A stretch of DNA of 64,000 bases from Chryseobacterium mucoviscidosis (GCF_002177115.1 NZ_MVAG01000128.1:372001-436000); one strand, 5' to 3'. Counted from the stretch's first letter, positions 16,015-24,602 are shown. The notes: generated by a model from the sequence alone, not told the origin. Numbers and translations: made by a program.

Positions 16015-16845
16015 TTATAAATTCAAAGCTTTTTCTAAAGCATCACATCTTTCTTTAAAATAAGTTAAATCAACATCAGGAAATAACTTAGGAAAACGTT
16101 TAATAATATTTTTCATTTGATGCAAAACACCCTCTACAGAATACGTAAATGTTCCATCTTTAAATTTATCACTAAATGGATGGGGTCCTTGTAAATATTT
16201 TGCACCATATTCTATATAAACAGGTTTGTAGTTTCCTAATTTTTTTACAATTTCCTGTGTATCAATATAAAAATATTGCCAATAATATACGGCTTTACAC
16301 GCAATCATTGTATCATAATATTCTTCAAGACTCATATCCATTTTAAACCAGATCCCTGAATCGAAAAAATAGATCGGACAAGGATAAACGCCTTCTTCCC
16401 GCAATATACAACCATAAGTACCATCATCTCCATGCCCAGACTTCTGAAAATAATTAAGTTTAGGTAAAAATTCCTCCCAGATGGCTTCGGCTTCAGGTTG
16501 AGAGTTGTTTTTCCAAAAACGACTGTCGTCGTTGTAATTATTCCAAAAATGTGATGGGTATCCTAATGATTCAAAAAGGCCTAAAATGTCAAATCCTCCC
16601 CAAAGATACTCTTCGTCTGAGTCATTGGTAGTAGCATCCCAATCTAAGATTAAACCATTTATAGAATGATATTGATAATCATCTTCTGGAAAATCTATTT
16701 TCACAAATTCTTTAGCATTTGACAAAATTCGTTGGCTAAAAAAAGTTCTGTTTTTAATTTTATCAATATTACTGTTTTCAACATTAATTTTATCATTGTT
16801 GCAAATTTTAACAATTAGCCCTTCTAATTTTTCTAATATTTTCAT
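16015..16845 (-). CDS. SUKH-like putative immunity protein, paralogue B
   Basis: This 276-residue protein is the paralogue of 14891-15724. From about residue 110 (DSRFWKNN) to the end the two are nearly identical, while the N-terminal third has diverged heavily. Variation concentrated in one part suggests that part recognises the toxin, or that the shared part has been homogenised by recombination. It has no signal peptide. Upstream it carries the same 75-base block as paralogue A, preceded by a transposase C-terminal remnant. Confidence 0.7.
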   Translation of the reverse strand: MKILEKLEGLIVKICNNDKINVENSNIDKIKNRTFFSQRILSNAKEFVKIDFPEDDYQYHSINGLILDWDATTNDSDEEYLWGGFDILGLFESLGYPSHFWNNYNDDSRFWKNNSQPEAEAIWEEFLPKLNYFQKSGHGDDGTYGCILREEGVYPCPIYFFDSGIWFKMDMSLEEYYDTMIACKAVYYWQYFYIDTQEIVKKLGNYKPVYIEYGAKYLQGPHPFSDKFKDGTFTYSVEGVLHQMKNIIKRFPKLFPDVDLTYFKERCDALEKALNL

Positions 16846-16925
16846 AAAATGAGTTTTAAAATGTTATTTTTATCATCTTCTATCCCTTCGCTACCGCAGA
16901 ATTGCATCGTGTGGTTTAAAATTAT

Positions 16926-17091
16926 TTATAAATCAAATATTCTAAAAACAACAATATGATCTAAAAGTCCTTTTCCATCAGAATAATCTATTGCACTGTC
17001 GTATCTATAATCCTCCGCGCGAAAAACTACACCTGCTTCTACTGGATTTTGATGTACATAATTAATTTTCTGCCAAATCACTTTGTTGCAT
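16926..17091 (-). pseudogene. C-terminal remnant of a REP-associated tyrosine transposase
   Basis: The open frame reads ...VIWQKINYVHQNPVEAGVV, then AEDYRYDSAIDY and GLLDHIVVFRIFDL-stop. The YVHQNPV-x-AG and YxYSSAxDY-like motifs are hallmarks of the C-terminus of Y1_Tnp REP-associated transposases. The catalytic N-terminal part is missing here. It sits between the 379-residue immunity-like gene and SUKH-like paralogue B. Confidence 0.7.
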
Positions 17092-17097
17092 TGTCAG

Positions 17098-18237
17098 TTA
17101 GTATTTATCTTTATAATGATAATAAAATTCCATCTGTTCTGATAAAACATTATGAATTTCTGTCCAGCCATGGGTTTTGGAAAGATCAATAGCTAATCCC
17201 CAACACATTTCTACTCCATCCAGATCTCCTCTTTTTCCCGCCCAGTAACTTGCACTGATTAAAGCATTCCAGCAGCCTATGGGATCATTATGCTCTTCCT
17301 CTAATATTACAGCAGCTTTAATGTGTGCTTCTCCTGCATAACCTTTTACTTTTTTAATAGCTTCTGTAGCTTCAAAAAGAGGATGCTTTTGGACTTCCTC
17401 AGGAAAAATTGCATATCTACTTTCCCATTTTGAATCAAATGAATCCGACATAGAATCAAGTAGACTGCTAGAATTACCCAACTTAACAGTATATTCTTCA
17501 AAACTATTATCATCACAATCAAAGCCATGCGGCAATTGTACACAACGCCAATAATGCTCCCATTTCTCTTTAATATCAATATTCATTAAGGAATAAGCCC
17601 TATTTGCAAGTACATTTCCTATATAATTATTCCAAAGCCCATAATCAATCTGATCGTATTCCGGTAAATATCTGCGTTTATCAATAAGCTTATCAAATAA
17701 TTCAAAGGCTTTTCTATTTTCAGGTGTGTTGTAGTAATGACTCCAAAATTCTTTATAAAAATCTTCTTTATATTCGGAAGCATTTTCAAAACGTTCCTGA
17801 TTATTTTCTGATAATAAAAACTGTTTTAAAAACTCTAAATCTCCACCTCCGAAATAATCAAAAAATGGCTGAGAAAGTATCATCGTTTCTTCAATTCCCT
17901 CCTTAGATCGTTTAATAAAAAAAGGCTCATTAAAATAAATCAGATTTGCCATAGATATAATTGCTTTTGCATCTGGAGCAAGTATAAAACACTCCTGATA
18001 TGTATTATTCAATGATACAACAGGATTTTGTATTATTTTTTTATCAGGAACTAATTGAAGTGCCAAAACATTTTTTGCTTGAAAAGCAAATGGTACTATA
18101 GACCAAAATCCTCGTTTTAAACACTCCATTAATAACATCTTCTCATCTTGTTGTTCAAAGATAAAGCCGAACTTTTTTTTCACGTCCTTATCTTTATAAA
18201 GCTTCTTTAAATCGGAATGTATTTTATTTATTTCCAT
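17098..18237 (-). CDS. Putative immunity protein, 380-residue family, copy 1
   Basis: I do not recognise this 379-residue family. It is cytoplasmic, rich in Trp/Tyr/Phe, with a C-terminal helical part containing HPLFEATEAI, IGCWNALISASYWAGKRGDL and a HGWTEIHNVLSEQMEFYYHYKDK tail. A paralogue at 23243-24400 is nearly identical over the last 110 residues and more divergent before. Both are preceded by a short frame resembling KLLSKDIIIRHVSK-stop, which looks like a lost toxin tip. An immunity role is inferred from context and duplication. Confidence 0.6.
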   Translation of the reverse strand: MEINKIHSDLKKLYKDKDVKKKFGFIFEQQDEKMLLMECLKRGFWSIVPFAFQAKNVLALQLVPDKKIIQNPVVSLNNTYQECFILAPDAKAIISMANLIYFNEPFFIKRSKEGIEETMILSQPFFDYFGGGDLEFLKQFLLSENNQERFENASEYKEDFYKEFWSHYYNTPENRKAFELFDKLIDKRRYLPEYDQIDYGLWNNYIGNVLANRAYSLMNIDIKEKWEHYWRCVQLPHGFDCDDNSFEEYTVKLGNSSSLLDSMSDSFDSKWESRYAIFPEEVQKHPLFEATEAIKKVKGYAGEAHIKAAVILEEEHNDPIGCWNALISASYWAGKRGDLDGVEMCWGLAIDLSKTHGWTEIHNVLSEQMEFYYHYKDKY

Positions 18238-18243
18238 AATTAT

Positions 18244-18300
18244 TTATTTTGAGACATGTCTAATAATAATATCTTTTGAAAGTAGTTTACTTATTGTTTT
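18244..18300 (-). pseudogene. Possible orphan toxin tip
   Basis: A frame of about 15 codons ends SKLLSKDIIIRHVSK-stop, seven bases before the ATG of the 379-residue gene. The copy before the paralogue at 24400 ends with the related LKVGILSRDIWDNHVVKKIE. It has no start codon. The similar ending before two paralogous genes is the only evidence. Confidence 0.35.
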
Positions 18301-18390
18301 AATGAAGCTGACTAAAGATGTTAATACAAAAGTAATTTATTTAAATTTTGGATTTCATAAAGTATATAAAACTTTAAATACTAAGCATAA

Positions 18391-18426
18391 AAAAGTGAAG
18401 ATTCTAAAATAAAAACTTCGCTTTTT
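18391..18426 (-). terminator. Terminator hairpin, GTGAAG family
   Basis: Arms AAAAGTGAAG and CTTCGCTTTT lie just past the stop of the 179-residue gene at 18442, with A- and T-rich flanks. Confidence 0.65.
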
Positions 18427-18441
18427 ATAGTAATTACAGAA

Positions 18442-18981
18442 TTAAATATCTTTTAAATAATGCTCCATACCATCTTTATCATCTAATGGTTCTAAATAAC
18501 GTTCAATATATATTGGTCCTTTCACCGTTTTAAAAGAAATATCTTCCAAACCTTGCCCACCTTCAAATTTATCTTTCATTAACATTTCATCTCCAAAAAT
18601 ATATTTTTTAACAATCTTTAAATTATTATTAATTTTTGTTATAAATAGACATGCTCCATAAGTGAAAATTTCTTCTATTGGATTTCCTGTTGAAAGATAA
18701 ACTACATAAATATCGCCATATTTATCATCTTTATAATGGCTTATCTTATAAAGATATCTTGTATTAGGATACTTTTTTTTACTCCATCTATCATAATATT
18801 CTTTTTCATAAAGATGGGTTAAATGAATCATACCAAAAGAATCGTGTAAAGGCTCAACACAATAATCGTTCATTATTTCGAGAGCTTTATTATAAGCCGC
18901 AAGATCAGGTTGTCTCCTTAAATAGATCGTTTCTGCTTCTTGTTTTGTGAAATTAATTATGAATTCTTTTATTTTCTCCAT
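18442..18981 (-). CDS. Putative NTF2-like immunity protein, orphan copy
   Basis: The 179-residue cytoplasmic protein is a paralogue of 19325-19864, sharing a near-identical C-terminal half (KISHYKDDKYGD, KFEGGQGLEDISFK, DGMEHYLKDI). The N-terminal helices (MEKIKEFIINFTKQEAE) and the following strands are reminiscent of NTF2-fold immunity proteins of polymorphic toxins; that fold call is tentative. It follows by seven bases a detached copy of the toxin C-terminus (18988-19250). It is therefore probably the immunity protein for a toxin variant whose body has been lost. Confidence 0.65.
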   Translation of the reverse strand: MEKIKEFIINFTKQEAETIYLRRQPDLAAYNKALEIMNDYCVEPLHDSFGMIHLTHLYEKEYYDRWSKKKYPNTRYLYKISHYKDDKYGDIYVVYLSTGNPIEEIFTYGACLFITKINNNLKIVKKYIFGDEMLMKDKFEGGQGLEDISFKTVKGPIYIERYLEPLDDKDGMEHYLKDI

Positions 18982-18987
18982 ATTATA

Positions 18988-19250
18988 TTATTTTAATATT
19001 TTTTGTAATGTTTTATCAGCTCCAATTTCAATTATATCAATATTATGTGTAACTTTTTTGGTTCCATTGAGTTTTGCTTTTATAACTTCATACGATACAC
19101 CTTGTACTAACTTAGGATCTGCATTTTTAGCTAAAATCTTATGTATACTCTTTAATAATTCTTCATCTGTCTCAGGATTTAGCTTTGCTAATTCGGAAGT
19201 TATCATATTATCGACTAATTCTTTTCAAAAAATACTGCAGTTACTTTAAA
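18988..19250 (-). pseudogene. Orphan C-terminal tip of the 717-residue toxin family
   Basis: The 72-residue frame 18988-19206 (ITSELAKLNPETDEELL ... EIGADKTLQKILK) matches the last 72 residues of the 717-residue toxin module with about a quarter of positions changed. Upstream, FKVTAVF and, after a frameshift, KELVDN continue the match to about 19250, where it ends. A degenerate toxin tip followed by its own immunity gene is the classic displaced cassette of polymorphic toxin loci. Confidence 0.8.
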
Positions 19251-19270
19251 TTTTCATCACTCATAAAAAT

Positions 19271-19309
19271 AAAAAAGTGAAGATTCTAAAAATAGAAACT
19301 TCACTTTTT
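19271..19309 (-). terminator. Terminator hairpin, GTGAAG family
   Basis: Arms AAAAAAGTGAAG and ACTTCACTTTTT are almost the same as those at 18391-18426, so the terminator was duplicated together with the immunity gene. Confidence 0.7.
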
Positions 19310-19324
19310 ATAGTAATAATAGAA

Positions 19325-19864
19325 TTAAATATCTTTTAAATAGTGTTCCATACCATCTTCATCATCTACTGGTTCAAGATATCGTTCTATTTTTACTGGT
19401 TTTTTTAGAGTTTTAAAGGAAATATCTTCAAGACCTTGCCCTCCTTCAAATTTATCTTTTACCAACATTTCATCTCCAAAACTATAACTTTTGATAATCT
19501 TTATTTGATTATCTATTTTTGCTACAAATAAACACTTTCCATAAAGAAAAATTTCATCATTTGGGTTTCTTTCAGAAATATATACCACATAAACATCGTC
19601 ATATTTATCATCTTTATAATGGCTTATCTTATACAAATGTCTAGTATTAGATGAATCTGCATCTTCCCAACTTTCATAAAATTCTTTATCCTCTAATTCT
19701 TCACTGGGTATCATACCAAATTTATTGTGTAATTCTTCTACACAAAAACTATTCATAAAACTTAGTTTTTTGTTATAGTCCTCTAAATTTGGAGTTATAG
19801 AGGCATCAGATGCTTCTGCTTCTGCTTTTAAAAATGCATTAATAAAACTTTTTACTTCTTCCAT
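19325..19864 (-). CDS. Putative NTF2-like immunity protein cognate to the 717-residue toxin module
   Basis: The 179-residue protein starts seven bases after the toxin stop codon, the tightest toxin-immunity spacing in the array apart from one overlap. It has an N-terminal amphipathic helix (MEEVKSFINAFLKAEAEAS) and a beta-rich remainder including LYKISHYKDDKYDDVYVVYIS, a layout suggestive of an NTF2-like fold. The N-terminal half differs from the orphan paralogue at 18442, mirroring the differences between the two toxin tips. The immunity role is inferred from position and co-duplication. Confidence 0.7.
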   Translation of the reverse strand: MEEVKSFINAFLKAEAEASDASITPNLEDYNKKLSFMNSFCVEELHNKFGMIPSEELEDKEFYESWEDADSSNTRHLYKISHYKDDKYDDVYVVYISERNPNDEIFLYGKCLFVAKIDNQIKIIKSYSFGDEMLVKDKFEGGQGLEDISFKTLKKPVKIERYLEPVDDEDGMEHYLKDI

Positions 19865-19870
19865 ATTAAA

Positions 19871-22024
19871 TTATTTAAGTATTTTTTTTAATGTCTCGTC
19901 TGATCCAATTTTAATTGGTCTAATATTATGCGTAACTTTTTTAGCACCATTAAGCTTTGCTCCTATAACTTGATATAACACACTTTGTATTAGCTTAGGA
20001 TCAACATTTTTAGCTAAGATTTTATGCATACTTTCTAATAGTTCTTGATCTGTATTTGGATTTAGCTTTGTTAGTTCAGAAGTTATAGTATTATCCACTA
20101 ATTCTTTCCATTTGGCAGTTACTTTTATATCAAAGGTAATATAATTTTTATTATCTATGTTTTTATAAATTTTTTCAGTACGGTTCAATTCTTTTAAGAG
20201 ATCTTTTTCAGCATCTCCCATTGTTTGTTTATTGTAATTCCCGGAAGCTGTTACTAGATTTAATGTATTTTTATAACCAGAACCTAAAAATAAATCTGCC
20301 AATATATGAGAAGCATTGAATTCTATTTGTTCTTCTGGATTTTTCTTTAAATGTTCAATGACTTGATTAGAGTCAGCTTGATTAGCAGATTCTGTATGAC
20401 TTCTAGTTCCAGGTTCTTTTGTAACAAGATTATATCCTATTGTTTGCTGTTGCACCAAATTATTATCATCTAATTTAAAACTACTTTTAAAGGTTCTTTT
20501 TGCATTTCTGCCATTAACTTCAACATCATAATGGTACTCTATTGTAATCTGCTTGTCTCCTGATGTATAAAAATCTATTTTTTCTGGTTTGTATTTTGTC
20601 TTTTTAGAAGACTCAATTAAATCTTCTAATTTAAAATCATTTCCAAATTTCTCAATATCTTCACTTAATTTGTCAAATTTAGCTTTTGCTTCTTCCATTT
20701 TCTGGTTTTTTTCTGGACTTTCTACACGTTTTTTAGCATTCGTTAAATCCTGTTTTACTCTTTCATTTCTTATCTGTAATTTTTCTATACCTTCCAAAAT
20801 TTTATGTCCATTTCCTCCAAATTCATCAGCGTCAGGTTTTCTACTTACATAGTTTTTAAATTTGGTAAGTTTATATGTTAGTGGAGCTTTCTCACTCGCC
20901 ATATAGATTTCACCATTTTCAAAAGTTAGAGTATGACTTTCGCCATTCATAGTAAATGGTTCCGGAGCGATTTCAGAATCCATGTTTTTGATATGCTTCT
21001 CGTCAACCTTATCTTTCTTCTTACCAGGTTTCGTAATTCCTACTTTGCTTAACAGTTTAGCTGCCTTCCCTTTCACAAAATTCCAAAACTTCACAATAGC
21101 ATTCTCAATACGCTGACGTATTTTTCTGATAACGCCGAGTATTTTATCTGCCAATCCGCCAATTCCTAATAAGGAAGCTAAGAAACCAATGAGTACAGGA
21201 ACCGCTCTTCCCAATGCATTTTCTATGGATTTGGCTACGGCACTTACGTTTCCGCTGGCAATAGCTTTAATGCTGTCTGTAAATGCTTTTACCAGTTCCA
21301 TAATCTGGGCAGCTCGCTGGATGAAGAATTTAACCACATCGATAATCGCCATTGCGGCTTTTATAAAGGCTCCTACCGGAGTCAATAATCCCATCACCCA
21401 CTTAATTCCCGCCTGGATCACCTGTGTCTGGATAATGTCCATCATAGCATCCATTACGGTCGCTTTAAGATCTGCAAACTGGTCTTTCAGGTATTCCCAT
21501 AATCCGGCAGCACCGTCTTTGCGGACAATCGGAATTATTTCAAGACCTTTTTCAGAAGCGGTTTCCAGAACTTTCATTACAGGTTCGCCTATCACTCTTG
21601 CACCAATGCTTCTGATACCGTCCCACGTTAAACCAAGCACCTGCGTGGTAATGGAGAAAATACCTTTCAAAGAGAATACATCTTCAGGCATGGTGAAAGA
21701 AATACCTTTCATCGCTCCGGTTAACCATCCGAAGAAACCGGTCTTAAGGTGAGTCCAGATATTGGTTCCGAAATTGGTAAATCCTTGGGAAACACCGGCA
21801 ATAAGGTTTTTAAAGAATCCTATCGGATCCATAATAATCGCCTGAATGGCACTGATTACACCGGATAATAAATTGGTCAGTGTATTTTTAATTTCAATAA
21901 TAATAGCAAATACGCTGGTTTTAAGCACATCAAGAGCTTTGTTGATCAATCCGCTGTTTTGTGCTTTAAGATCTGCAATCCGGGTATCGATACTTGCGAT
22001 ATTATCGGCGTATTTTTTAGCCAA
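19871..22024 (-). CDS. Headless polymorphic-toxin module with putative HxxAD-type nuclease domain
   Basis: This 717-codon frame is opened by a TTG; the same frame is open to 22225 without a convincing start, so the true N-terminus is missing. Residues 1 to about 330 are the helical carrier with hydrophobic stretches (AVPVLIGFLASLLGIGGLADKI, IRKIRQRI) typical of large DUF4157-type toxins. A linker (MNGESHTLTFENGEIY) and a charged helix follow. Near 570 to 610 lies SHILADLFLGSG, NLVTASGNYNKQTMGDAEK, resembling His/Asn/Glu motifs of DNA/RNA non-specific endonucleases. The last 72 residues are duplicated at 18988. Its immunity gene follows seven bases later. The nuclease call is tentative. Confidence 0.72.
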   Translation of the reverse strand: MAKKYADNIASIDTRIADLKAQNSGLINKALDVLKTSVFAIIIEIKNTLTNLLSGVISAIQAIIMDPIGFFKNLIAGVSQGFTNFGTNIWTHLKTGFFGWLTGAMKGISFTMPEDVFSLKGIFSITTQVLGLTWDGIRSIGARVIGEPVMKVLETASEKGLEIIPIVRKDGAAGLWEYLKDQFADLKATVMDAMMDIIQTQVIQAGIKWVMGLLTPVGAFIKAAMAIIDVVKFFIQRAAQIMELVKAFTDSIKAIASGNVSAVAKSIENALGRAVPVLIGFLASLLGIGGLADKILGVIRKIRQRIENAIVKFWNFVKGKAAKLLSKVGITKPGKKKDKVDEKHIKNMDSEIAPEPFTMNGESHTLTFENGEIYMASEKAPLTYKLTKFKNYVSRKPDADEFGGNGHKILEGIEKLQIRNERVKQDLTNAKKRVESPEKNQKMEEAKAKFDKLSEDIEKFGNDFKLEDLIESSKKTKYKPEKIDFYTSGDKQITIEYHYDVEVNGRNAKRTFKSSFKLDDNNLVQQQTIGYNLVTKEPGTRSHTESANQADSNQVIEHLKKNPEEQIEFNASHILADLFLGSGYKNTLNLVTASGNYNKQTMGDAEKDLLKELNRTEKIYKNIDNKNYITFDIKVTAKWKELVDNTITSELTKLNPNTDQELLESMHKILAKNVDPKLIQSVLYQVIGAKLNGAKKVTHNIRPIKIGSDETLKKILK

Positions 22025-22225
22025 TACATCAATTAATGCATCTTTTTTACTGTTTACACTTTCTTCCAGTGCATTGAATTTGCTTTGGATCTCTGCAATA
22101 GCTTCCTTCCCTATCTTCCTTAAGCTTGGCGATAAACTGTCGACATAAGTCTGTACATCTTTTTTGCCTTTGGCAATTCTGGTTTTGGCTGCATTTAGCT
22201 GGGTGGTAATATGACCGGTGAGAAT
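22025..22225 (-). pseudogene. Upstream open extension of the 717-residue toxin module, cut at a junction
   Basis: The frame continues upstream as HILTGHITTQLNAAKTRIAK ... VNSKKDALIDVL, typical of DUF4157-toxin carriers, and ends at a TAG beside a degenerate REP-like hairpin at 22240-22270. The cassette boundary therefore coincides with a repeat or terminator element. No start codon with a credible ribosome site is visible. Confidence 0.65.
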
Positions 22226-22239
22226 ATGCTAATAAAAAT

Positions 22240-22270
22240 ATCACACGAAAGGATTCGTTCGGCAGTGGGG
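22240..22270. repeat. Degenerate REP-like hairpin with AGTGGGG tail
   Basis: The sequence CACACGAAAGGATTCGTTCGG followed by CAGTGGGG matches the hairpin at 15935 with a few changes. About 40 bases further right, CAAAGTC-AGGA-GACTTTG (near 22303-22320) forms another hairpin with the same AGGA loop. Confidence 0.45.
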
Positions 22271-22382
22271 GGATAAATTTAAGACAGTTAGGCTTGACGT
22301 TGTTCAAAGTCAGGAGACTTTGCGCAGCAGGTAGTTTAATTATAAAATTAAATTCCCCCAATATTACAAATTTTATAAATAA

Positions 22383-22420
22383 AAAAGCTAAACTCCTATA
22401 TAATAGAAATTTAGCTTTTA
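22383..22420 (-). terminator. Terminator hairpin
   Basis: Arms AAAAGCTAAA and TTTAGCTTTT lie just past the stop of the decayed SUKH-like gene at 22439. Confidence 0.65.
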
Positions 22421-22438
22421 TTAAATTATTTAAAGTAC

Positions 22439-23125
22439 TTATTTTATCTTTAAAGACTCATATAATTTAATGAATTCATCCATCTTAAAATCCGGGAACA
22501 GCAAAGGCATATCTTCTACAAAATCATCATATCTGGATTTTCCATACATGACAGAATCTTCTTTTCCATATTCGAGATATATGATTACATATTGCCACAT
22601 CAGATAACCTCTGGCTGCAAAAGCAAGTTCTACATATCCTTCAAAATTTACTTTTAATGGATAAAAGCCTATTCCAAAGTCATGAAAATAAACCATTTCA
22701 TCTTCATTTTCCTTGCTGAAAACTCCTGCACAAATATCTTCAACATAATCTAGCGGAATAAACTGCCCGGTTTTTGAAAAGAAATCTTCCCCTTGTATGT
22801 AATATCCACGACCTTCAAGTTCAATAACACTATGCTTTTGAAATAATTCATCTAAAGGAAGTATGTTTATTATTCCGCGTTCACTTGTTTTTTACCCTTC
22901 CGTTCTTGCAGGTATTTTACCCTCCCAATAATAAGAATAGCCATTTGTAATGCTATAAAATCCTTGCATGGCAGCTAATAACAAGTCTTTATATTTATCA
23001 AAAAAAATTCTCCAAAAGATTGTGTTTTTCTAAAAAAGTTCCCTTTTTGATCAAAAATATTAGGATTATCAAAAGTATTTTTTATTAGGTTCTACGATAA
23101 TTTTATATTTACTTAATTCCATCAT
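22439..23125 (-). pseudogene. Decayed SUKH-like immunity gene
   Basis: Starting from ATGATGGAATTAAG at 23125, the minus strand can be read through at least two frameshifts (near A/T runs at about 23075 and 23010) and one TAA (near 22891). It gives MMELSKYKIIVEPNK, DKYKDLLLAAMQGFYSITNG, YSYYWEGK, then ILPLDELFQKHSVIELEG and the intact last 85 codons (22439-22696, MVYFHDFGIGFYPLKV). FYSITNGYSYYW and the YVELAFAARGYLMWQYV region resemble the other SUKH-like proteins here. It is no longer able to make the full protein. Confidence 0.72.
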
Positions 23126-23188
23126 AAGCTTATTTTAGATTTTGGGGTACTATTAAATCAAAAGTAACAAATTACTTTTCTAAATTAA

Positions 23189-23225
23189 AAAAACGAAGCT
23201 TCTAAAAAATAGAAACTTCGTTTTA
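23189..23225 (-). terminator. Terminator hairpin, ACGAAGCTTC family
   Basis: Arms AAAACGAAGCTTC and GAAACTTCGTTTTA flank a short loop, about 20 bases past the stop at 23243. Confidence 0.7.
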
Positions 23226-23242
23226 AGATAAGAGATAAACTT

Positions 23243-24400
23243 TTAGATCTTATCTTTGTAATGATAGTAAAATTCCATCTGTTCAGATAAAATATTATGA
23301 ATCTCAGTCCAGCCATGGGTTCTGGAAAGATCAATATCCAATCCCCAAGACATTTCCACTCCATCCAGATCACCTCTTTTCCCCGCCCAATAACTTGCGC
23401 TAATTAAAGCATTCCAGCAGCCTATGTGATCATTATATTCTTTTTCTAATATCACAGCAGCTTTAATGTGTAGATCACCTGCATAATCTTTTACTTTTCC
23501 AATGGCTTCCGTAGCTTCAAAAAGAGGATGTTTCTGCACTTCTTCAGGAAAAATTGCGTATTGTTCTTCCCATTCTGAATCAAATGAACTTGAAATAGAT
23601 TTTTGTAAAAAAATCGAACTTCCTTCACCTATTCTATATTTCTCTATGTCATCGTCATTACAATCAAAACCATGAGGTAATTGTGCACAGCGCCAATAAT
23701 GTTTCCATTTATCATTATCTTCTATTTTAATTCTTGAGTATGCTCTTTTAGCAAGAACATTGCCTATATAGTTATTCCAAAGTCCATAATCGTTATCAAC
23801 ATCTTCGTACTCCGGCAAATATGTTAATCTCCTGATAAGTTTATCAAACAATTCAAAAGCTTTTGTATTTTCTGGAGTATTGTAATAATGACTCCAGAAT
23901 TCTTTATAAAAATCTTCTTTATACTCTTCAGCATTTTCAAAACGCTCCTTATTGGATTCTGAAAATAAAAACTGCTTTAAAAATTCCAGATCTCCACCTC
24001 CAAAATAATCAAAAAATGGTTTGGATAATATTATGGCATCCTCTATTTCCTTCTGGAGCTGTTGTACTAGTACCGGCTTTGTCATAAATTTTAAGTTAGA
24101 CATCGGAATAGTTGCTTTTATATTGGGTGCAAATGTAAAACACTCTTGATACGTCTTGTCAAAAGATAAAATAGGAACTTCCTGAAATATATTTTTATTA
24201 GGAACCAATTGAAAGGCTAAAATATTATTACTTTTATGACCATAAAAACTAAAAGGCATTACCGACCAATAACCTTTTTTTAAAAGTTGCATGAGTTTTG
24301 CTTTTTGGTCTTCAGCATCAAACTCAATATAGAATTTTCTTTTAACTTCTTTATCCTTATAAACTTCCTTTAAATCGGAATGAATTTTGTTTATTTTCAT
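23243..24400 (-). CDS. Putative immunity protein, 380-residue family, copy 2
   Basis: The 385-residue paralogue of 17098-18237 shares a nearly identical C-terminus (ALISASYWAGKRGDLDGVEM, EQMEFYYHYKDK) and a common N-terminal plan (KINKIHSDLKEVYKDKEVKR). The middle is the most variable part. The family is unrecognised; there is no signal peptide or membrane segment. A short open frame ending DNHVVKKIE-stop lies two bases upstream and resembles the tip before the other copy. The immunity role is inferred. Confidence 0.62.
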   Translation of the reverse strand: MKINKIHSDLKEVYKDKEVKRKFYIEFDAEDQKAKLMQLLKKGYWSVMPFSFYGHKSNNILAFQLVPNKNIFQEVPILSFDKTYQECFTFAPNIKATIPMSNLKFMTKPVLVQQLQKEIEDAIILSKPFFDYFGGGDLEFLKQFLFSESNKERFENAEEYKEDFYKEFWSHYYNTPENTKAFELFDKLIRRLTYLPEYEDVDNDYGLWNNYIGNVLAKRAYSRIKIEDNDKWKHYWRCAQLPHGFDCNDDDIEKYRIGEGSSIFLQKSISSSFDSEWEEQYAIFPEEVQKHPLFEATEAIGKVKDYAGDLHIKAAVILEKEYNDHIGCWNALISASYWAGKRGDLDGVEMSWGLDIDLSRTHGWTEIHNILSEQMEFYYHYKDKI

Positions 24401-24402
24401 GA

Positions 24403-24507
24403 TTACTCTATTTTTTTAACGACATGATTATCCCATATGTCTCTTGATAATATTCCTACTTTTAAAAGCATTTTATATAACTTACTTATCGCCTTATAAA
24501 TTTCTTA
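24403..24507 (-). pseudogene. Possible orphan toxin tip
   Basis: The frame reads EIYKAISKLYKMLLKVGILS, RDIWDNHVVKKIE-stop, and lies two bases before the ATG of the 385-residue gene. Its end resembles the tip at 18244. The frame is closed upstream by a TAA, and no carrier sequence remains. Confidence 0.4.
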
Positions 24508-24602
24508 GAATATTCAAAAGAAAATTGGATAGCTAACAAAAATAACTATTTCCAATTTTTGATTCATCATGTATGTAAAACTTTAAATATTTTGTCGTAA
24601 AA

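Noticed and set aside
22047..22361. Minus-strand frame of 104 codons beside the 717-codon toxin module
   Set aside because: It runs in another frame over the toxin carrier, whose own frame reads through with family similarity; it is a shadow.
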